A program made the position numbers and the translations under genes. The notes under the pieces were generated by a model, which was not told the origin of the DNA, ran no database searches, and was given only the letters and a program-made list of their open reading frames with translations. This document shows positions 43,879-52,695 of a DNA stretch of 64,000 nt, in pieces. Within the stretch, counting starts at the first letter, position 1, and every line of letters starts with the position of its first letter. The stretch is from Roseiarcus sp963806935 (GTDB taxonomy: Bacteria > Pseudomonadota > Alphaproteobacteria > Rhizobiales > Beijerinckiaceae), in contig CAWEAT010000033.1 in the NCBI GenBank assembly GCA_963806935.1, positions 62,001-126,000 on the forward strand, in the 5' to 3' direction.

Positions 43879-46634
43879 ATTTGTTCTGGACGCTGAACCC
43901 GATCGCCGGCGATCACGCCGTAAAAGGCGGGGATCGCCAATAAATACGCGAGGCCTGCGACTTCGATCACCGCCGCAAGGCCGAAATTGGTCGCGATGAC
44001 GGGCGCCGCCGCCGCCCCGATCACCGAGAAGCAACCGTTCACGCCCCACGCCCAGACAAACATATGTTCCTTGCCGAGACGCCCCAGCGTCGTCATCGCC
44101 ACCGGCATCGGGAAACCCATTAGGAAGGCCGGAGGCGCGATCAGAAGAAAACAGCACACGAGACGCGCCGCATAGGGGATGGCGCCGATCGCGTCGAGCG
44201 CACGGCCCAGAAACAATCCATAGAAGATCAAAAGCGCCGCCACGGCGACGAAGAGGATCGGCATCACCGTCCGCATGTGGGGCATGGCGCGTTCCGAGGT
44301 CAGCGCGCCGAGCCCGGAGAACACCAGCATGCCGGTGATCAGCACCGAGGCCGAGATGGTCGGATTTCCCAGCGCCATCACGAAATGGGCGATGAGCCCC
44401 ACTTCGACCATGATGTAGCCCGCGCCGAGACAGGCGAAGTAAACGACGGTCAAGAGCTTGCCTCGAGAGCGTGAGAAGATGGTCCGCCAACCCCAGATCA
44501 GGGGAATGACCAGAAGCACGGTCGCGGTAAGACACGCGACCCCGAGCGTCGCCCAGATTAGAAGATATCCCCACTCATCCTGCAACAGTTCGAGCCGATC
44601 GAGCACGCGCGGCAGGTCGCCGGTTTTCACGTAGGCGGCGAAGTAAGGCGAATCGTTGGTGAGCGCGCGCGTATTGAACACGTAGCGATCCGCAATCTCC
44701 GGCCATTGGCCGGCGATGAGCGCGTGCCAAGCGAGCCTGCCCATAACGGTCGCCGGCAGAACGCCATCGTCAGGTTTGCCGGAAGGAGGCGCGTCAGCGT
44801 CCTGACCAGCCGGGGCGTTTGCATCCGCCGCCTCCGACGGCTCTGCGGCTGGCGGCCCGCCTGCCGCGCCGGCAAAAATCTGCTCGACATAGCCCGCTAG
44901 GGTGCTGTTGGTCTGCGATGAATTATAGAAGAACCCCGGCGAGTAGACTTCGTCAAACGACATCGCACGCGTGTGGGCGCGCAGTTTCTCAACCTCGTCG
45001 GGCGTAAACCCGCCATTCTTATAAAGAACGGTCGCCGTCGAAAGGTAAGACGAGGCGACGAAGAAGGAATTCGCCAAGTGGGCGGGATCGACCTCGCGCG
45101 CCGCCGCGGCCATCGTCGCATAGAGCTTCAAGACCGATTTCGGCGGCTCCTCCTTGTTCCAAAGAGTGACCGACAGCACGCCGCCGGGAGCGAGCGCGCG
45201 CATGTAGGTCTCCATCGCCTCCTTCGTGTAGGAGAACTTCTCGACGATAGCGAAGCCGCCGGGGTTGGAGAGTCCGACCGAATCCGCGAGTGAAAGGTCG
45301 ATGACGTCGAAGCGCTCGTCGGTTTGCGCCAGGAAGTGGCGGCCCTCGTAGCCGATGACGTGCACCTTGGACAGGATGTCGCCGGTGAAGTTGCGGATGA
45401 CGTCGGCGTGAAAGGCCTCGAGAACGGCGCGATTGCCCTCGGCGACCGTTACGTCCTTGGCGCCGGAGTGCAGCGCCACCTCGGTCGAGATGCCGCCGCC
45501 GAATTGGACGATGAAAGTCTTCGGCGCCGACTTGATGACATAAGGATAGACCATCGGCAGGAAGTGGAAGTACGCCGTCTCCTTGTCGGTGAGATCGCGC
45601 ATGACGCCGATCGGACCGTCGCCGTCGATGTAGAGGCCGAGATAGGCGTTGGCCGGCATCGACGGCAGATTGAAGCCAGCATTGTCCGAGAGCCCGGGCG
45701 CAAAATGAAGATAGGAGCTCGAGTACACCTCAAGAAAGCCGAACGGGGAAGCGCTCTCGTAGACCTTCTTTGCGTCTGGGAATTTGCGCGCGTACGCGAC
45801 GCCCTTGTAGTCGTTGACAGCGAGCGTTTTAAGCCCAAGCATCTGCGGCGCGACGAAATGGCCGGCGAACGCGAACACGCCGGCTGCGACAAATGGAACG
45901 AGCGTGACCCGTCCGCCGGGGCCGAACGCCCACGCCACGCAGGCCGCGAACCACAGCGCCAGCGGCGCGGCGATCAGATTGGCAGGCGTGAACACATACA
46001 TCGCCAACAGGACGACGAGGCCGCATAGTCCGGCGCCAGCAAGATCGGCGAAATAGACCCGACCGAATGTGCGATTGCTCCTCAGGAAAACGCATCCAAG
46101 GAAGAAGGCGCCGGCCAGGAACGGCGTCAGCTCGGCGAGGAAGATCTGCAACAGCTTCCACTTTTGCGCCGGATCTGACACCAGGAAGATGGCGTTGAAG
46201 CCGAGATGCTGCACATAGAGGTTGGCTCCGACCGCGAGCGGCCCGAACAGTGCGAGCGAGAAGGTGGCGGCGCCACGCCAATGGCGGCCAAACCAGCCCT
46301 TGGCGATGGTCATCGTCGCGCTCGCCAAGCCGAAGCCGAGCATCGCCAGGCTGACCACCAGCGAGCCGAAATGCGCCCAGCTGCCGACGGAAAAAACGCG
46401 CATGACATCGATCTGCAGCGCGATCACCGCGCCGGCGCCCAGGCCGACCGCGAAATAGAGCCCGAGGCGCGAGCCTGGATCAAGCTCTGCGTCCAACTGG
46501 GCGTCAGCGTCCAGGACGTCCGCGGCGGCGAGTTTGCCGGCGTCGTTCACGGCGTCTTTGGGCGGCCGGCCCGGCGCGGTCCGGGCGCCCTCCGGGTCGA
46601 GGCCGCCATCGCGGCCGAGACGAATCTGGGTCAA
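43863..46634 (-). CDS. Membrane protein with a spermidine synthase-like domain
   Basis: This protein of about 920 residues has an N-terminal membrane block of six to eight spans (VGLGAGAVIALQIDVMRVFS and following). A central soluble Rossmann methyltransferase/spermidine synthase-like domain has FIVQFGGGISTEVALHSGAK, VTVAEGNRAVLEAF and DVIDLSLADSVG. A C-terminal membrane block includes AGYIMVEVGLIAHFVMALG and FLMGFPMPVAMTTLGRLG, common in fused spermidine synthase-like proteins. An Asp/Ala/Pro-rich insert lies near the second block. The start is uncertain: TTG 46634 lies 8 bp after the PCMT stop, while a longer reading would overlap it. The substrate is unknown; polyamine synthesis is not proven. 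Confidence 0.72.
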   Translation of the reverse strand: MTQIRLGRDGGLDPEGARTAPGRPPKDAVNDAGKLAAADVLDADAQLDAELDPGSRLGLYFAVGLGAGAVIALQIDVMRVFSVGSWAHFGSLVVSLAMLGFGLASATMTIAKGWFGRHWRGAATFSLALFGPLAVGANLYVQHLGFNAIFLVSDPAQKWKLLQIFLAELTPFLAGAFFLGCVFLRSNRTFGRVYFADLAGAGLCGLVVLLAMYVFTPANLIAAPLALWFAACVAWAFGPGGRVTLVPFVAAGVFAFAGHFVAPQMLGLKTLAVNDYKGVAYARKFPDAKKVYESASPFGFLEVYSSSYLHFAPGLSDNAGFNLPSMPANAYLGLYIDGDGPIGVMRDLTDKETAYFHFLPMVYPYVIKSAPKTFIVQFGGGISTEVALHSGAKDVTVAEGNRAVLEAFHADVIRNFTGDILSKVHVIGYEGRHFLAQTDERFDVIDLSLADSVGLSNPGGFAIVEKFSYTKEAMETYMRALAPGGVLSVTLWNKEEPPKSVLKLYATMAAAAREVDPAHLANSFFVASSYLSTATVLYKNGGFTPDEVEKLRAHTRAMSFDEVYSPGFFYNSSQTNSTLAGYVEQIFAGAAGGPPAAEPSEAADANAPAGQDADAPPSGKPDDGVLPATVMGRLAWHALIAGQWPEIADRYVFNTRALTNDSPYFAAYVKTGDLPRVLDRLELLQDEWGYLLIWATLGVACLTATVLLVIPLIWGWRTIFSRSRGKLLTVVYFACLGAGYIMVEVGLIAHFVMALGNPTISASVLITGMLVFSGLGALTSERAMPHMRTVMPILFVAVAALLIFYGLFLGRALDAIGAIPYAARLVCCFLLIAPPAFLMGFPMPVAMTTLGRLGKEHMFVWAWGVNGCFSVIGAAAAPVIATNFGLAAVIEVAGLAYLLAIPAFYGVIAGDRVQRPEQIEAQA

Positions 46635-46641
46635 ATCGGTG

Positions 46642-47511
46642 CTAGTTGTTGTGCGTGCCGACGATTTGATCGCCTTCAAGCTTGGTGAACGGAACGAAGG
46701 GCACGATCCGCCCGCCATAGATGTCCGATCGCGCAACTGTCATCTGGCCATCCGCGCCTTGACTCTTGACGACTTTCAAAACGCGCTGTGCGCCGGGCGG
46801 TCCGACCGGAATGACCATGATTCCGCCGGGCTTCAACTGCTGAAGCAGCGGCGGCGGGACGTGGTCAATGCCGCAGGTGACGATGATCTTGTCGAACGGC
46901 GCCGCCTCTTCCCACCCATAATAACCGTCGGCGGCCTTGCTCTTGATAGCCTCGAACTCCTTGTAGCCATCCTTGATGAGCTGATCGTAGGTCGCCCGGG
47001 TGCGGTCGGCCAGCGGCTTGATGATCTCGATCGTGTAAACTTGGTCGGTGAGGTGCGCGAGATAGGCGGACTGGTAGCCGGAGCCGGTGCCGACCTCGAG
47101 CACCCTCTCTCCGACCTTGGGATCGATGTTCGACGTCATCCGCCCGACGATGTGGGGGCCGGAAATCGTGACGCCATAGCCGATGTCGAGAAACGCGTGC
47201 TCATATGCGCGGGCGAGATTCTGCTGCAACACGAACTTCTCACGCGGCGTCAGGAGAAACGCGTGCTTGTTGCGATCGTTGACCAGGTCCTCGTTGCGCA
47301 CCATGGCGCCGTATCGGTCGAATCGCTCGCCCAGATATTTGGGATCCTCGCCGCGCTGGGCGACGCCCCAGGCGACGAACTTCTCACGACTGTCCGTCGG
47401 CGGCGCCATGTCGAACGTAAAGGCGGTCGGAACGTCAGCCATCGCCAGCCGCGGCGCGAGGGAGCCCGCAATCAGGCCGGCGGCGCCGGCGATAAATTGA
47501 CGTCTGTGCAC
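46642..47511 (-). CDS. Exported protein-L-isoaspartate O-methyltransferase-like enzyme
   Basis: This 289-residue PCMT-family SAM methyltransferase would repair isoaspartyl residues or methylate another carboxylate. The core has the SAM motif VLEVGTGSGYQSAYLAHL, VYTIEIIKPLADRTRATYD, DKIIVTCGIDHVPPPLLQQL and LKPGGIMVIPVG. Unlike cytosolic Pcm it has a Tat-like signal at the N-terminus (HRRQFIAGAAGLIAGSLA, cleavage near AMA-DV). GTG 47511 is chosen because AGGAGG lies six bases upstream. It is followed after 8 bp by the membrane spermidine synthase-like gene, so the two probably work together. SAM supply outside the cytoplasm is an open question. Confidence 0.83.
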   Translation of the reverse strand: MHRRQFIAGAAGLIAGSLAPRLAMADVPTAFTFDMAPPTDSREKFVAWGVAQRGEDPKYLGERFDRYGAMVRNEDLVNDRNKHAFLLTPREKFVLQQNLARAYEHAFLDIGYGVTISGPHIVGRMTSNIDPKVGERVLEVGTGSGYQSAYLAHLTDQVYTIEIIKPLADRTRATYDQLIKDGYKEFEAIKSKAADGYYGWEEAAPFDKIIVTCGIDHVPPPLLQQLKPGGIMVIPVGPPGAQRVLKVVKSQGADGQMTVARSDIYGGRIVPFVPFTKLEGDQIVGTHNN

Positions 47512-47658
47512 CAAAGGCCTCCTCAAACGGCTTTCGCCGGTTCAGTCCCGGTAGGCCTGATATCCTAAACAAAGGGAAAACGCGACACTTCGAAACGTGA
47601 ATTTTTGCCCATGATCCCGCTTTGTTGATCAGCGGTAAGGGAGCCTCGCTTCCCCCGC

Positions 47659-48189
47659 TCAGCGTCCCAACGGATCGCGTGCCCATTCCTTGAGCGTCCG
47701 CGTGCGGCGGATCGGCGCATACGCAAGCGCTGGCCCTGACCGACGTTCATGGCGCGCGACATCGTCGAACGGCGATCCGATGATCCGGATTTCCGCCCCT
47801 TGCCGCTGCACCATGGCGAACAGCGTAGCCGCATTGCTGGGCGAGATGCGGACGCAGCCATGCGACGCCGGCCGGCCGAGATTGCCGACCGCGGTCGTGC
47901 CGTGAATTGCATACTGGCCATAGAAGAAGATCGAGTGCGGCATCGGCGCATTGCCGTACTTGGCCGAGTGGACCATCGTGTAAAGGGCTCTCGGTCGGAA
48001 AACCCCGCGCGGCGTGGCATGACCAGCCCGGCCCGAGGATATCGGCCAGACATAGGTTTCGCCCGTGCCGGAATGTACCGTCATCGTCTGAGACGTCAGG
48101 TCGATGTTGATATCGACATACGCGTGGGCATAGCTCGGCGCCGCCAACAGCGCGGCAAGCGCCAGGATGTGTTTGAATAGCTTGCCCAT
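47659..48189 (-). CDS. L,D-transpeptidase (YkuD domain)
   Basis: This 176-residue exported enzyme cross-links peptidoglycan or attaches proteins to it. It has a signal peptide (MGKLFKHILALAALLAAPSY, cleavage near AHA-YV) and the YkuD domain with AIHGTTAVGNLGRPASHGCV, which holds the catalytic His and Cys. A basic C-terminal tail (RRTRTLKEWARDPLGR) follows the domain. The start is ATG 48189. Confidence 0.9.
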   Translation of the reverse strand: MGKLFKHILALAALLAAPSYAHAYVDINIDLTSQTMTVHSGTGETYVWPISSGRAGHATPRGVFRPRALYTMVHSAKYGNAPMPHSIFFYGQYAIHGTTAVGNLGRPASHGCVRISPSNAATLFAMVQRQGAEIRIIGSPFDDVARHERRSGPALAYAPIRRTRTLKEWARDPLGR

Positions 48190-48242
48190 GTTAGCCCGCT
48201 CCCCGCCGCGCTCCGGACCGCGCTTTTCCTGCGCTGAGCTAT

Positions 48243-48273
48243 GCCAGTCGATGGCGGAGCCGCTATCGCTGGC
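48243..48273. terminator. Long imperfect hairpin after the cdh-like gene
   Basis: GCCAG at 48243 pairs with CTGGC ending at 48273, with inner pairings CGAT/ATCG and GGCGG/CCGC around a two-base loop and two or three unpaired bases. On the plus strand it is followed by TTCTTACTTACTTT. For the minus-strand operon above it there is no T-run, so it may protect the 3' end or act as a weak terminator. Confidence 0.4.
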
Positions 48274-48326
48274 TTCTTACTTACTTTGGGGTCGCCCCTC
48301 GGCTCGCCGAAACAAACCTGACCAAA

Positions 48327-49124
48327 TCATGGCGCCGAATGGGCGATCGCGCAATTGTGGTCCTCAAGATCCTCGGCGTGGCCCCCGCCCTCGAGCGAGA
48401 ACTGGTCGGCGAGCAGGATGAAGTCCGGCTTTCCGTCAAAGCTTGCGCCGATGGCCGCGAGGCTATAAGCGCCCATTTGCGCCCGTGCGCCCTCAACGCC
48501 GTCCGCGAGCAGCCTGAGCGGCGCGACGTCGCGAAGATCGGCCGAGTCCACCCGGCGCGCGAAATAGACCCGTCCCTGGAGCGGAACCGTCATCGCTCGC
48601 CACTTGTCGTCGATGGCGGGAGCATATTCGGAAAGCGCCTTGACGACCGGGACGGCCACGCAATCGACATGGACGTGCAATTGCTCCTGGCTGCGGGCCC
48701 ATTTCGAATTGATCGCGAGCCCGACCGCCTCCCGCGGCAGCGGGCGGCCAAGCCGCGCCTCGACCAGATCCTTGGCTCCCCACGCGTCGGCAAAAACGGG
48801 CGGCGCATCGGGCTCGAGCATCTGCGGGTCTTCAATCCCGGTGATCCGCCGGGTCGGAATCGCCAGCATCTGCGAAACGCCGATCAAGTCCTTGAGGATC
48901 GCGACCCCCTGGGCGACGCCGCCTTCGAGATCGACCCGCTCGCAGGGCTTCGGTCCCAACCCCGCTTCCACATGGGGCACGCATTCGTCATGGACGATCC
49001 GCCAAAGGGCGTTTGGGTCCGCGCGGGCGGGCCCGCAGGCCAGCGCGAACGCGGCAATCGCAAAAACCGCATGAAAATAAGTTGCGAGCGCGAGACCGCG
49101 CGCGCCCGGGGCTAACGGGAGCAC
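48327..49124 (-). CDS. cdh: CDP-diacylglycerol pyrophosphatase-like protein
   Basis: This 265-residue exported protein matches the Cdh family, which cleaves CDP-diacylglycerol to CMP and phosphatidate. It has an N-terminal hydrophobic signal (YFHAVFAIAAFALACGPARA), ALWRIVHDECVPHVEAG, AILKDLIGVSQMLAIPTRRI and the HIT-like histidine motif EQLHVHVDCVAV. A start at GTG 49124 lies 10 bp after the lpdA stop, so it is the last gene of the TCA operon, although its role is in phospholipid turnover. No strong ribosome site is seen, which fits coupled translation. Confidence 0.8.
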   Translation of the reverse strand: MLPLAPGARGLALATYFHAVFAIAAFALACGPARADPNALWRIVHDECVPHVEAGLGPKPCERVDLEGGVAQGVAILKDLIGVSQMLAIPTRRITGIEDPQMLEPDAPPVFADAWGAKDLVEARLGRPLPREAVGLAINSKWARSQEQLHVHVDCVAVPVVKALSEYAPAIDDKWRAMTVPLQGRVYFARRVDSADLRDVAPLRLLADGVEGARAQMGAYSLAAIGASFDGKPDFILLADQFSLEGGGHAEDLEDHNCAIAHSAP

Positions 49125-49134
49125 GGCCGCAAGC

Positions 49135-50532
49135 TCAAATATGGATAGCGCGCTTCGCCACCGCCATCGCCGCCTCCTTGACCGCTTCGGACATCGTGGG
49201 GTGGGCGTGGCAGGTCCGTGCGAGGTCCTCCGCCGAACCGCCGAACTCCATCAGAACCGCGATCTCGTGGATCATCTCGCCGGCGCCAAAGCCCACGATA
49301 TGCCCTCCGAGCACGCGATCGCTGGCGGCGTCGGCGAGGATCTTGACGAATCCGTCGGTGTGACGCGTCGCCCGCGCCCGGCCGTTGGCGGTGAACGGAA
49401 ACTTGCCGACGGCGTAAGCGACGCCCTCGGCTTTCAGCTCTTCCTCGCTCTTGCCGACCGAAGCCACCTCTGGGCTGGTGTAAACGACGTTGGGAATGAC
49501 GCCATAGTTGACGTGGCCAGCCTGTCCCGCGATCAGTTCGGCGACCGCGACCCCTTCGTCCTCCGCCTTGTGGGCGAGCATCGGGCCGCGGATGACGTCG
49601 CCGATCGCGTAGATCCCTGGAACGCTGGAGGCGTAATGCGCGTCGACGACGACCTGGCCACGATCGGTCTTCACGCCGACCGCATCCAAGCCAAGGCCTT
49701 CGGTGAATGGTCGCCGGCCAATCGCGACCAGCACGACGTCGGCCTCGATCGTCTTGAACTCGCCGCCGGCTGAAGGCTCGATCGTCGCCCTGACGCCGGC
49801 TCCCGTCTTTTCGACTTTCGTCACTTTATGGCCGAGGTGAAAAACGAGACCCTGTTTTTCCAGCGTCCGCTGCATCAGTTTGGCGACCTCGCCGTCGATG
49901 CCGGTCAGAACGCGATCGAGAAACTCGACCACCGTCACCTCGGCTCCAAGGCGCCGCCAGACTGAGCCGAGCTCAAGCCCGATAATGCCGGCGCCGACGA
50001 CAATCAGCTTTTTCGGCGGCGCGGGGAGGCTGAGTGCGCCGGTCGATGAAACGACCGTCTTCTCGTCGATCTCGACTCCCGGCAGCCGAGCGACGTCGGA
50101 CCCGGTCGCGATCACGATCGCCTTTGTCTCGATCGCGGTCTCCTTGCCGTCGCCGCCCTTGACGATCACCCTTCCGGGCGCGGCGATCCGCCCCGCTCCG
50201 GCGAGCCAGTCGATCTTGTTCTTCTTAAACAGGTAGGCGACGCCGTTGACGTTGGCGGCGACGGTCGCATCCTTGTGCTTCATCATCGCCGCGAGATCGA
50301 GCTTCGGCGGTCCGACGACAACGCCGAGCGCGCCGAGGCCATGCCCCGCCTCGTCGAACATTTCCGTTGCGTAAAGAAGCGCCTTGGACGGAATGCAGCC
50401 GATGTTGAGGCAGGTTCCGCCGAGGGTCTTCATCTTCTCGACCACGGCGACCTTCATGCCCAGTTGCGCCGCGCGGATCGCGCAGACATAGCCGCCGGGG
50501 CCGGAGCCGATCACCACAACGTCATAGCTCAT
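49135..50532 (-). CDS. lpdA: Dihydrolipoyl dehydrogenase (E3)
   Basis: This 465-residue flavoenzyme reoxidises dihydrolipoamide in 2-oxoglutarate dehydrogenase with NAD+. Visible are the FAD motif VVVIGSGPGGYVCAIRAAQ, the redox-active disulfide in LGGTCLNIGCIPSKALL, the NAD motif VVGAGIIGLELGSVWRRLG, GDVIRGPMLAHKAEDEG and the C-terminal dimer His motif CHAHPTMSEAVKEAA. The full family length is intact. It lies downstream of sucB after a MAPEG gene. Confidence 0.95.
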   Translation of the reverse strand: MSYDVVVIGSGPGGYVCAIRAAQLGMKVAVVEKMKTLGGTCLNIGCIPSKALLYATEMFDEAGHGLGALGVVVGPPKLDLAAMMKHKDATVAANVNGVAYLFKKNKIDWLAGAGRIAAPGRVIVKGGDGKETAIETKAIVIATGSDVARLPGVEIDEKTVVSSTGALSLPAPPKKLIVVGAGIIGLELGSVWRRLGAEVTVVEFLDRVLTGIDGEVAKLMQRTLEKQGLVFHLGHKVTKVEKTGAGVRATIEPSAGGEFKTIEADVVLVAIGRRPFTEGLGLDAVGVKTDRGQVVVDAHYASSVPGIYAIGDVIRGPMLAHKAEDEGVAVAELIAGQAGHVNYGVIPNVVYTSPEVASVGKSEEELKAEGVAYAVGKFPFTANGRARATRHTDGFVKILADAASDRVLGGHIVGFGAGEMIHEIAVLMEFGGSAEDLARTCHAHPTMSEAVKEAAMAVAKRAIHI

Positions 50533-50604
50533 TCAAGTTCTCTCCCGCTCGCCGCGACGACTAGGCGGACGCTGGGTCGAATATATATGGCGATGAGTTG
50601 CGGC

Positions 50605-50994
50605 TTAGAAGACGAGACGGTAGAGCATCATCAGAAGGCCGATGACCGAAATTGCCCAAAGCGCCGTGCGAACGTAGATGACGCCCATGAGGTAGATCGG
50701 CAAGTAGATAATGCGGGCGAGTATCCAGACCGTCGCCCCCCATGCGCCGAGGCCCCCTCCCTGTCCGGTCGCGATCAGCGCGAGAGCCAACGCGATGAAT
50801 GGCCCATAATTCTCGACATAGTTGCCAAGCGCGCGAGTGGCCCGGCCGCAGGCAAGGCCTTTGGCGACCGGCTGAGCATCGCGCGGTGTCAGAAGATAAG
50901 CGTCGCCGAATTCGGTGCGGGACGCGAAGAACTGGACCAGCACATGCGCCACCCATAGCAATACGCTCAATTCGAGACACGTCAGTTCGCTCAT
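50605..50994 (-). CDS. MAPEG-family membrane protein
   Basis: This 129-residue protein with four predicted spans has the MAPEG-like layout: ELTCLELSVLLWVAHVLVQF, a polar loop with RALGNYVENYGPFIALALAL, ATVWILARIIYLPIYLMGVI and a C-terminal span. RALGNYVENY is a typical MAPEG/YecN motif. The family includes glutathione-dependent membrane enzymes, but bacterial members mostly have no assigned reaction. ATG 50994 follows a GAGGAT site. It is inserted between sucB and lpdA on the same strand. Confidence 0.83.
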   Translation of the reverse strand: MSELTCLELSVLLWVAHVLVQFFASRTEFGDAYLLTPRDAQPVAKGLACGRATRALGNYVENYGPFIALALALIATGQGGGLGAWGATVWILARIIYLPIYLMGVIYVRTALWAISVIGLLMMLYRLVF

Positions 50995-51037
50995 GACATC
51001 CTCCCCGTCCGGCAACCCCCTCCGAGGCCTGGCCGAT

Positions 51038-52270
51038 TCAGAGGTCTAGCACGAGCCGCGCCGGGTCTTCGAGCGCTTCCTTGACGCGGACGAGGAAGGT
51101 CACCGCCTCCCTGCCGTCGACGATCCGATGGTCGTAGCTCAACGCCAGATACATCATCGGCCGGATCTCCACTTTGCCGCCGACGGCGACCGGCCGCTCC
51201 TGGATCTTGTGCATGCCGAGGATGCCCGACTGCGGCGCATTGAGGATCGGCGTCGACATCAGCGAGCCGTAGATGCCGCCATTGGTGATTGTGAAGGTCC
51301 CGCCTTGCAATTCCTCAAGCTTGAGCTGGCCGTCGCGGGCGCGCTTGCCGAGATCGGCGATCGTCTTCTCGACGTCGGCGATGGAGAGCCTGTCGGCGTC
51401 GCGCACCACCGGCACGATAAGTCCCTTGTCGGTGCCGACCGCTATGCCGATGTGGTAATAGTTCTTGTAGACGAGGTCGGCGCCGTCGATCTCAGCGTTG
51501 ACGGCCGGGATTTCCTTGAGCGCCTGAACGCACGCCTTGACGAAAAAGCCCATGAAGCCAAGCTTCGCGCCGTGCTTTTTCTCGAACGCGTCCTTGTAGC
51601 GGGCGCGCAACGCCATCACCTCGCTCATGTCGACCTCGTTGAAGGTCGTGAGCATAGCGGCCGTGTTTTGCGCGTCCTTGAGGCGGCGCGCGATGGTCTG
51701 CCGCAGCTTGGTCATCCGCACCCGCTCCTCGCGGGCGCTGTCGTCGGGCGTCGTTGAGCGGGCCGCCGGAGCAGGCAAGGGAGCCGGGGCCGGAACGAGC
51801 GCAGGGGCCTGAACCGGCGCGGGCGCGACAAAGGGCGCGGAAGCGTTCGCCATCGCCGCGAGCACATCGCTCTTCAACACCTGGCCGCGCTTTCCGCTCC
51901 CCGCGACCGAGCCGAGATTGATCTTCTCCTCCGCGGCGATCTTGGCCGCAGCCGGGGCCGGCGGCATCGCTGTAGCCGGCGCGGGCGCCGGAGCAGCTTT
52001 CGCCGCTGCGCCTGCGACCGCGGGCGCCGCCGCTCCGCCGGAGAGTTGGCCAAGCAGCGCGCCGATCGCGACCGTCTGACCGGTCTCGGCGGTGATTTCG
52101 CTCAACACGCCCGCGCCCGGCGCGTTGACCTCAAGCGTCACCTTGTCGGTTTCGAGTTCGACCAGCGGCTCGTCGGCCCGCACAGCCTCGCCGGCCTTCT
52201 TGAACCATTTGCCGACGGTCGCTTCGCTGATCGATTCGCCCAGCGCCGGAACCCGGATTTCAGTCGCCAT
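51038..52270 (-). CDS. sucB: 2-oxoglutarate dehydrogenase E2, dihydrolipoyl succinyltransferase
   Basis: This 410-residue E2 core protein transfers succinyl from E1 to CoA. An N-terminal lipoyl domain has the lipoylated Lys in LVELETDKVTLEV. An Ala/Pro-rich linker, a short E1/E3-binding segment (NLGSVAGSGKRGQVLKSDVL) and the catalytic domain follow. The latter has MLTTFNEVDMSEVMALR and the active His/Asp in LALSYDHRIVDGREAVTF. Length is normal for the family. It is preceded by a YCII gene and followed by the MAPEG gene. Confidence 0.95.
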   Translation of the reverse strand: MATEIRVPALGESISEATVGKWFKKAGEAVRADEPLVELETDKVTLEVNAPGAGVLSEITAETGQTVAIGALLGQLSGGAAAPAVAGAAAKAAPAPAPATAMPPAPAAAKIAAEEKINLGSVAGSGKRGQVLKSDVLAAMANASAPFVAPAPVQAPALVPAPAPLPAPAARSTTPDDSAREERVRMTKLRQTIARRLKDAQNTAAMLTTFNEVDMSEVMALRARYKDAFEKKHGAKLGFMGFFVKACVQALKEIPAVNAEIDGADLVYKNYYHIGIAVGTDKGLIVPVVRDADRLSIADVEKTIADLGKRARDGQLKLEELQGGTFTITNGGIYGSLMSTPILNAPQSGILGMHKIQERPVAVGGKVEIRPMMYLALSYDHRIVDGREAVTFLVRVKEALEDPARLVLDL

Positions 52271-52304
52271 ATCAATCGCGCCCCGAGGCGCCCTTCTCTA
52301 TATC

Positions 52305-52640
52305 CTAGGGAGTGACGGAGGTAATGGGCGCGAGCGGCAGGCTCGGACGCACGGCGATCCCCAGCATGGGGAAGTTCTCGTAGGCAAATCCGCGTCCAGC
52401 GGCAATGACCGGATCGGCCCGCAGCATCGTCTCGAGCGCGGCCGTGGAAGCCGCTTCGATGATCGCAACGCCATAGCCGCCGGCAGGATCGGCGACCGGG
52501 CCCATCGCCACCACCACGCCCGTCTCCACCCGGGGCGTCCAGTATTCCCGGTGCGCGCGCATAAGGACCAACTCGTCGGCCGTCATGTCGTCGATGAACG
52601 TACGCCGCGGCGGCCTGAGCTTGCAGAGGTAATGAGGCAT
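52305..52640 (-). CDS. YCII-related domain protein
   Basis: This 111-residue protein of the YciI family (ferredoxin-like fold) begins MPHYLCKLRPPRRTFIDDMT and has ELVLMRAHREYWTPRVETGV, VVAMGPVADPAGGYGVAIIE and a C-terminal region with NFPMLGIAVRPSL. The active-site His/Asp pair of the family corresponds to AHREYW and VADPAGGYG. ATG 52640 is chosen because homology begins there. It sits between sucA and sucB, so it is likely co-transcribed. The reaction is unknown. Confidence 0.8.
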   Translation of the reverse strand: MPHYLCKLRPPRRTFIDDMTADELVLMRAHREYWTPRVETGVVVAMGPVADPAGGYGVAIIEAASTAALETMLRADPVIAAGRGFAYENFPMLGIAVRPSLPLAPITSVTP

Positions 52641-52695
52641 GTCGAACTCGCTTCCCCCGTCGCGCCGTTCGCCTAAGGTCCCTTGCGCCAAGTAT

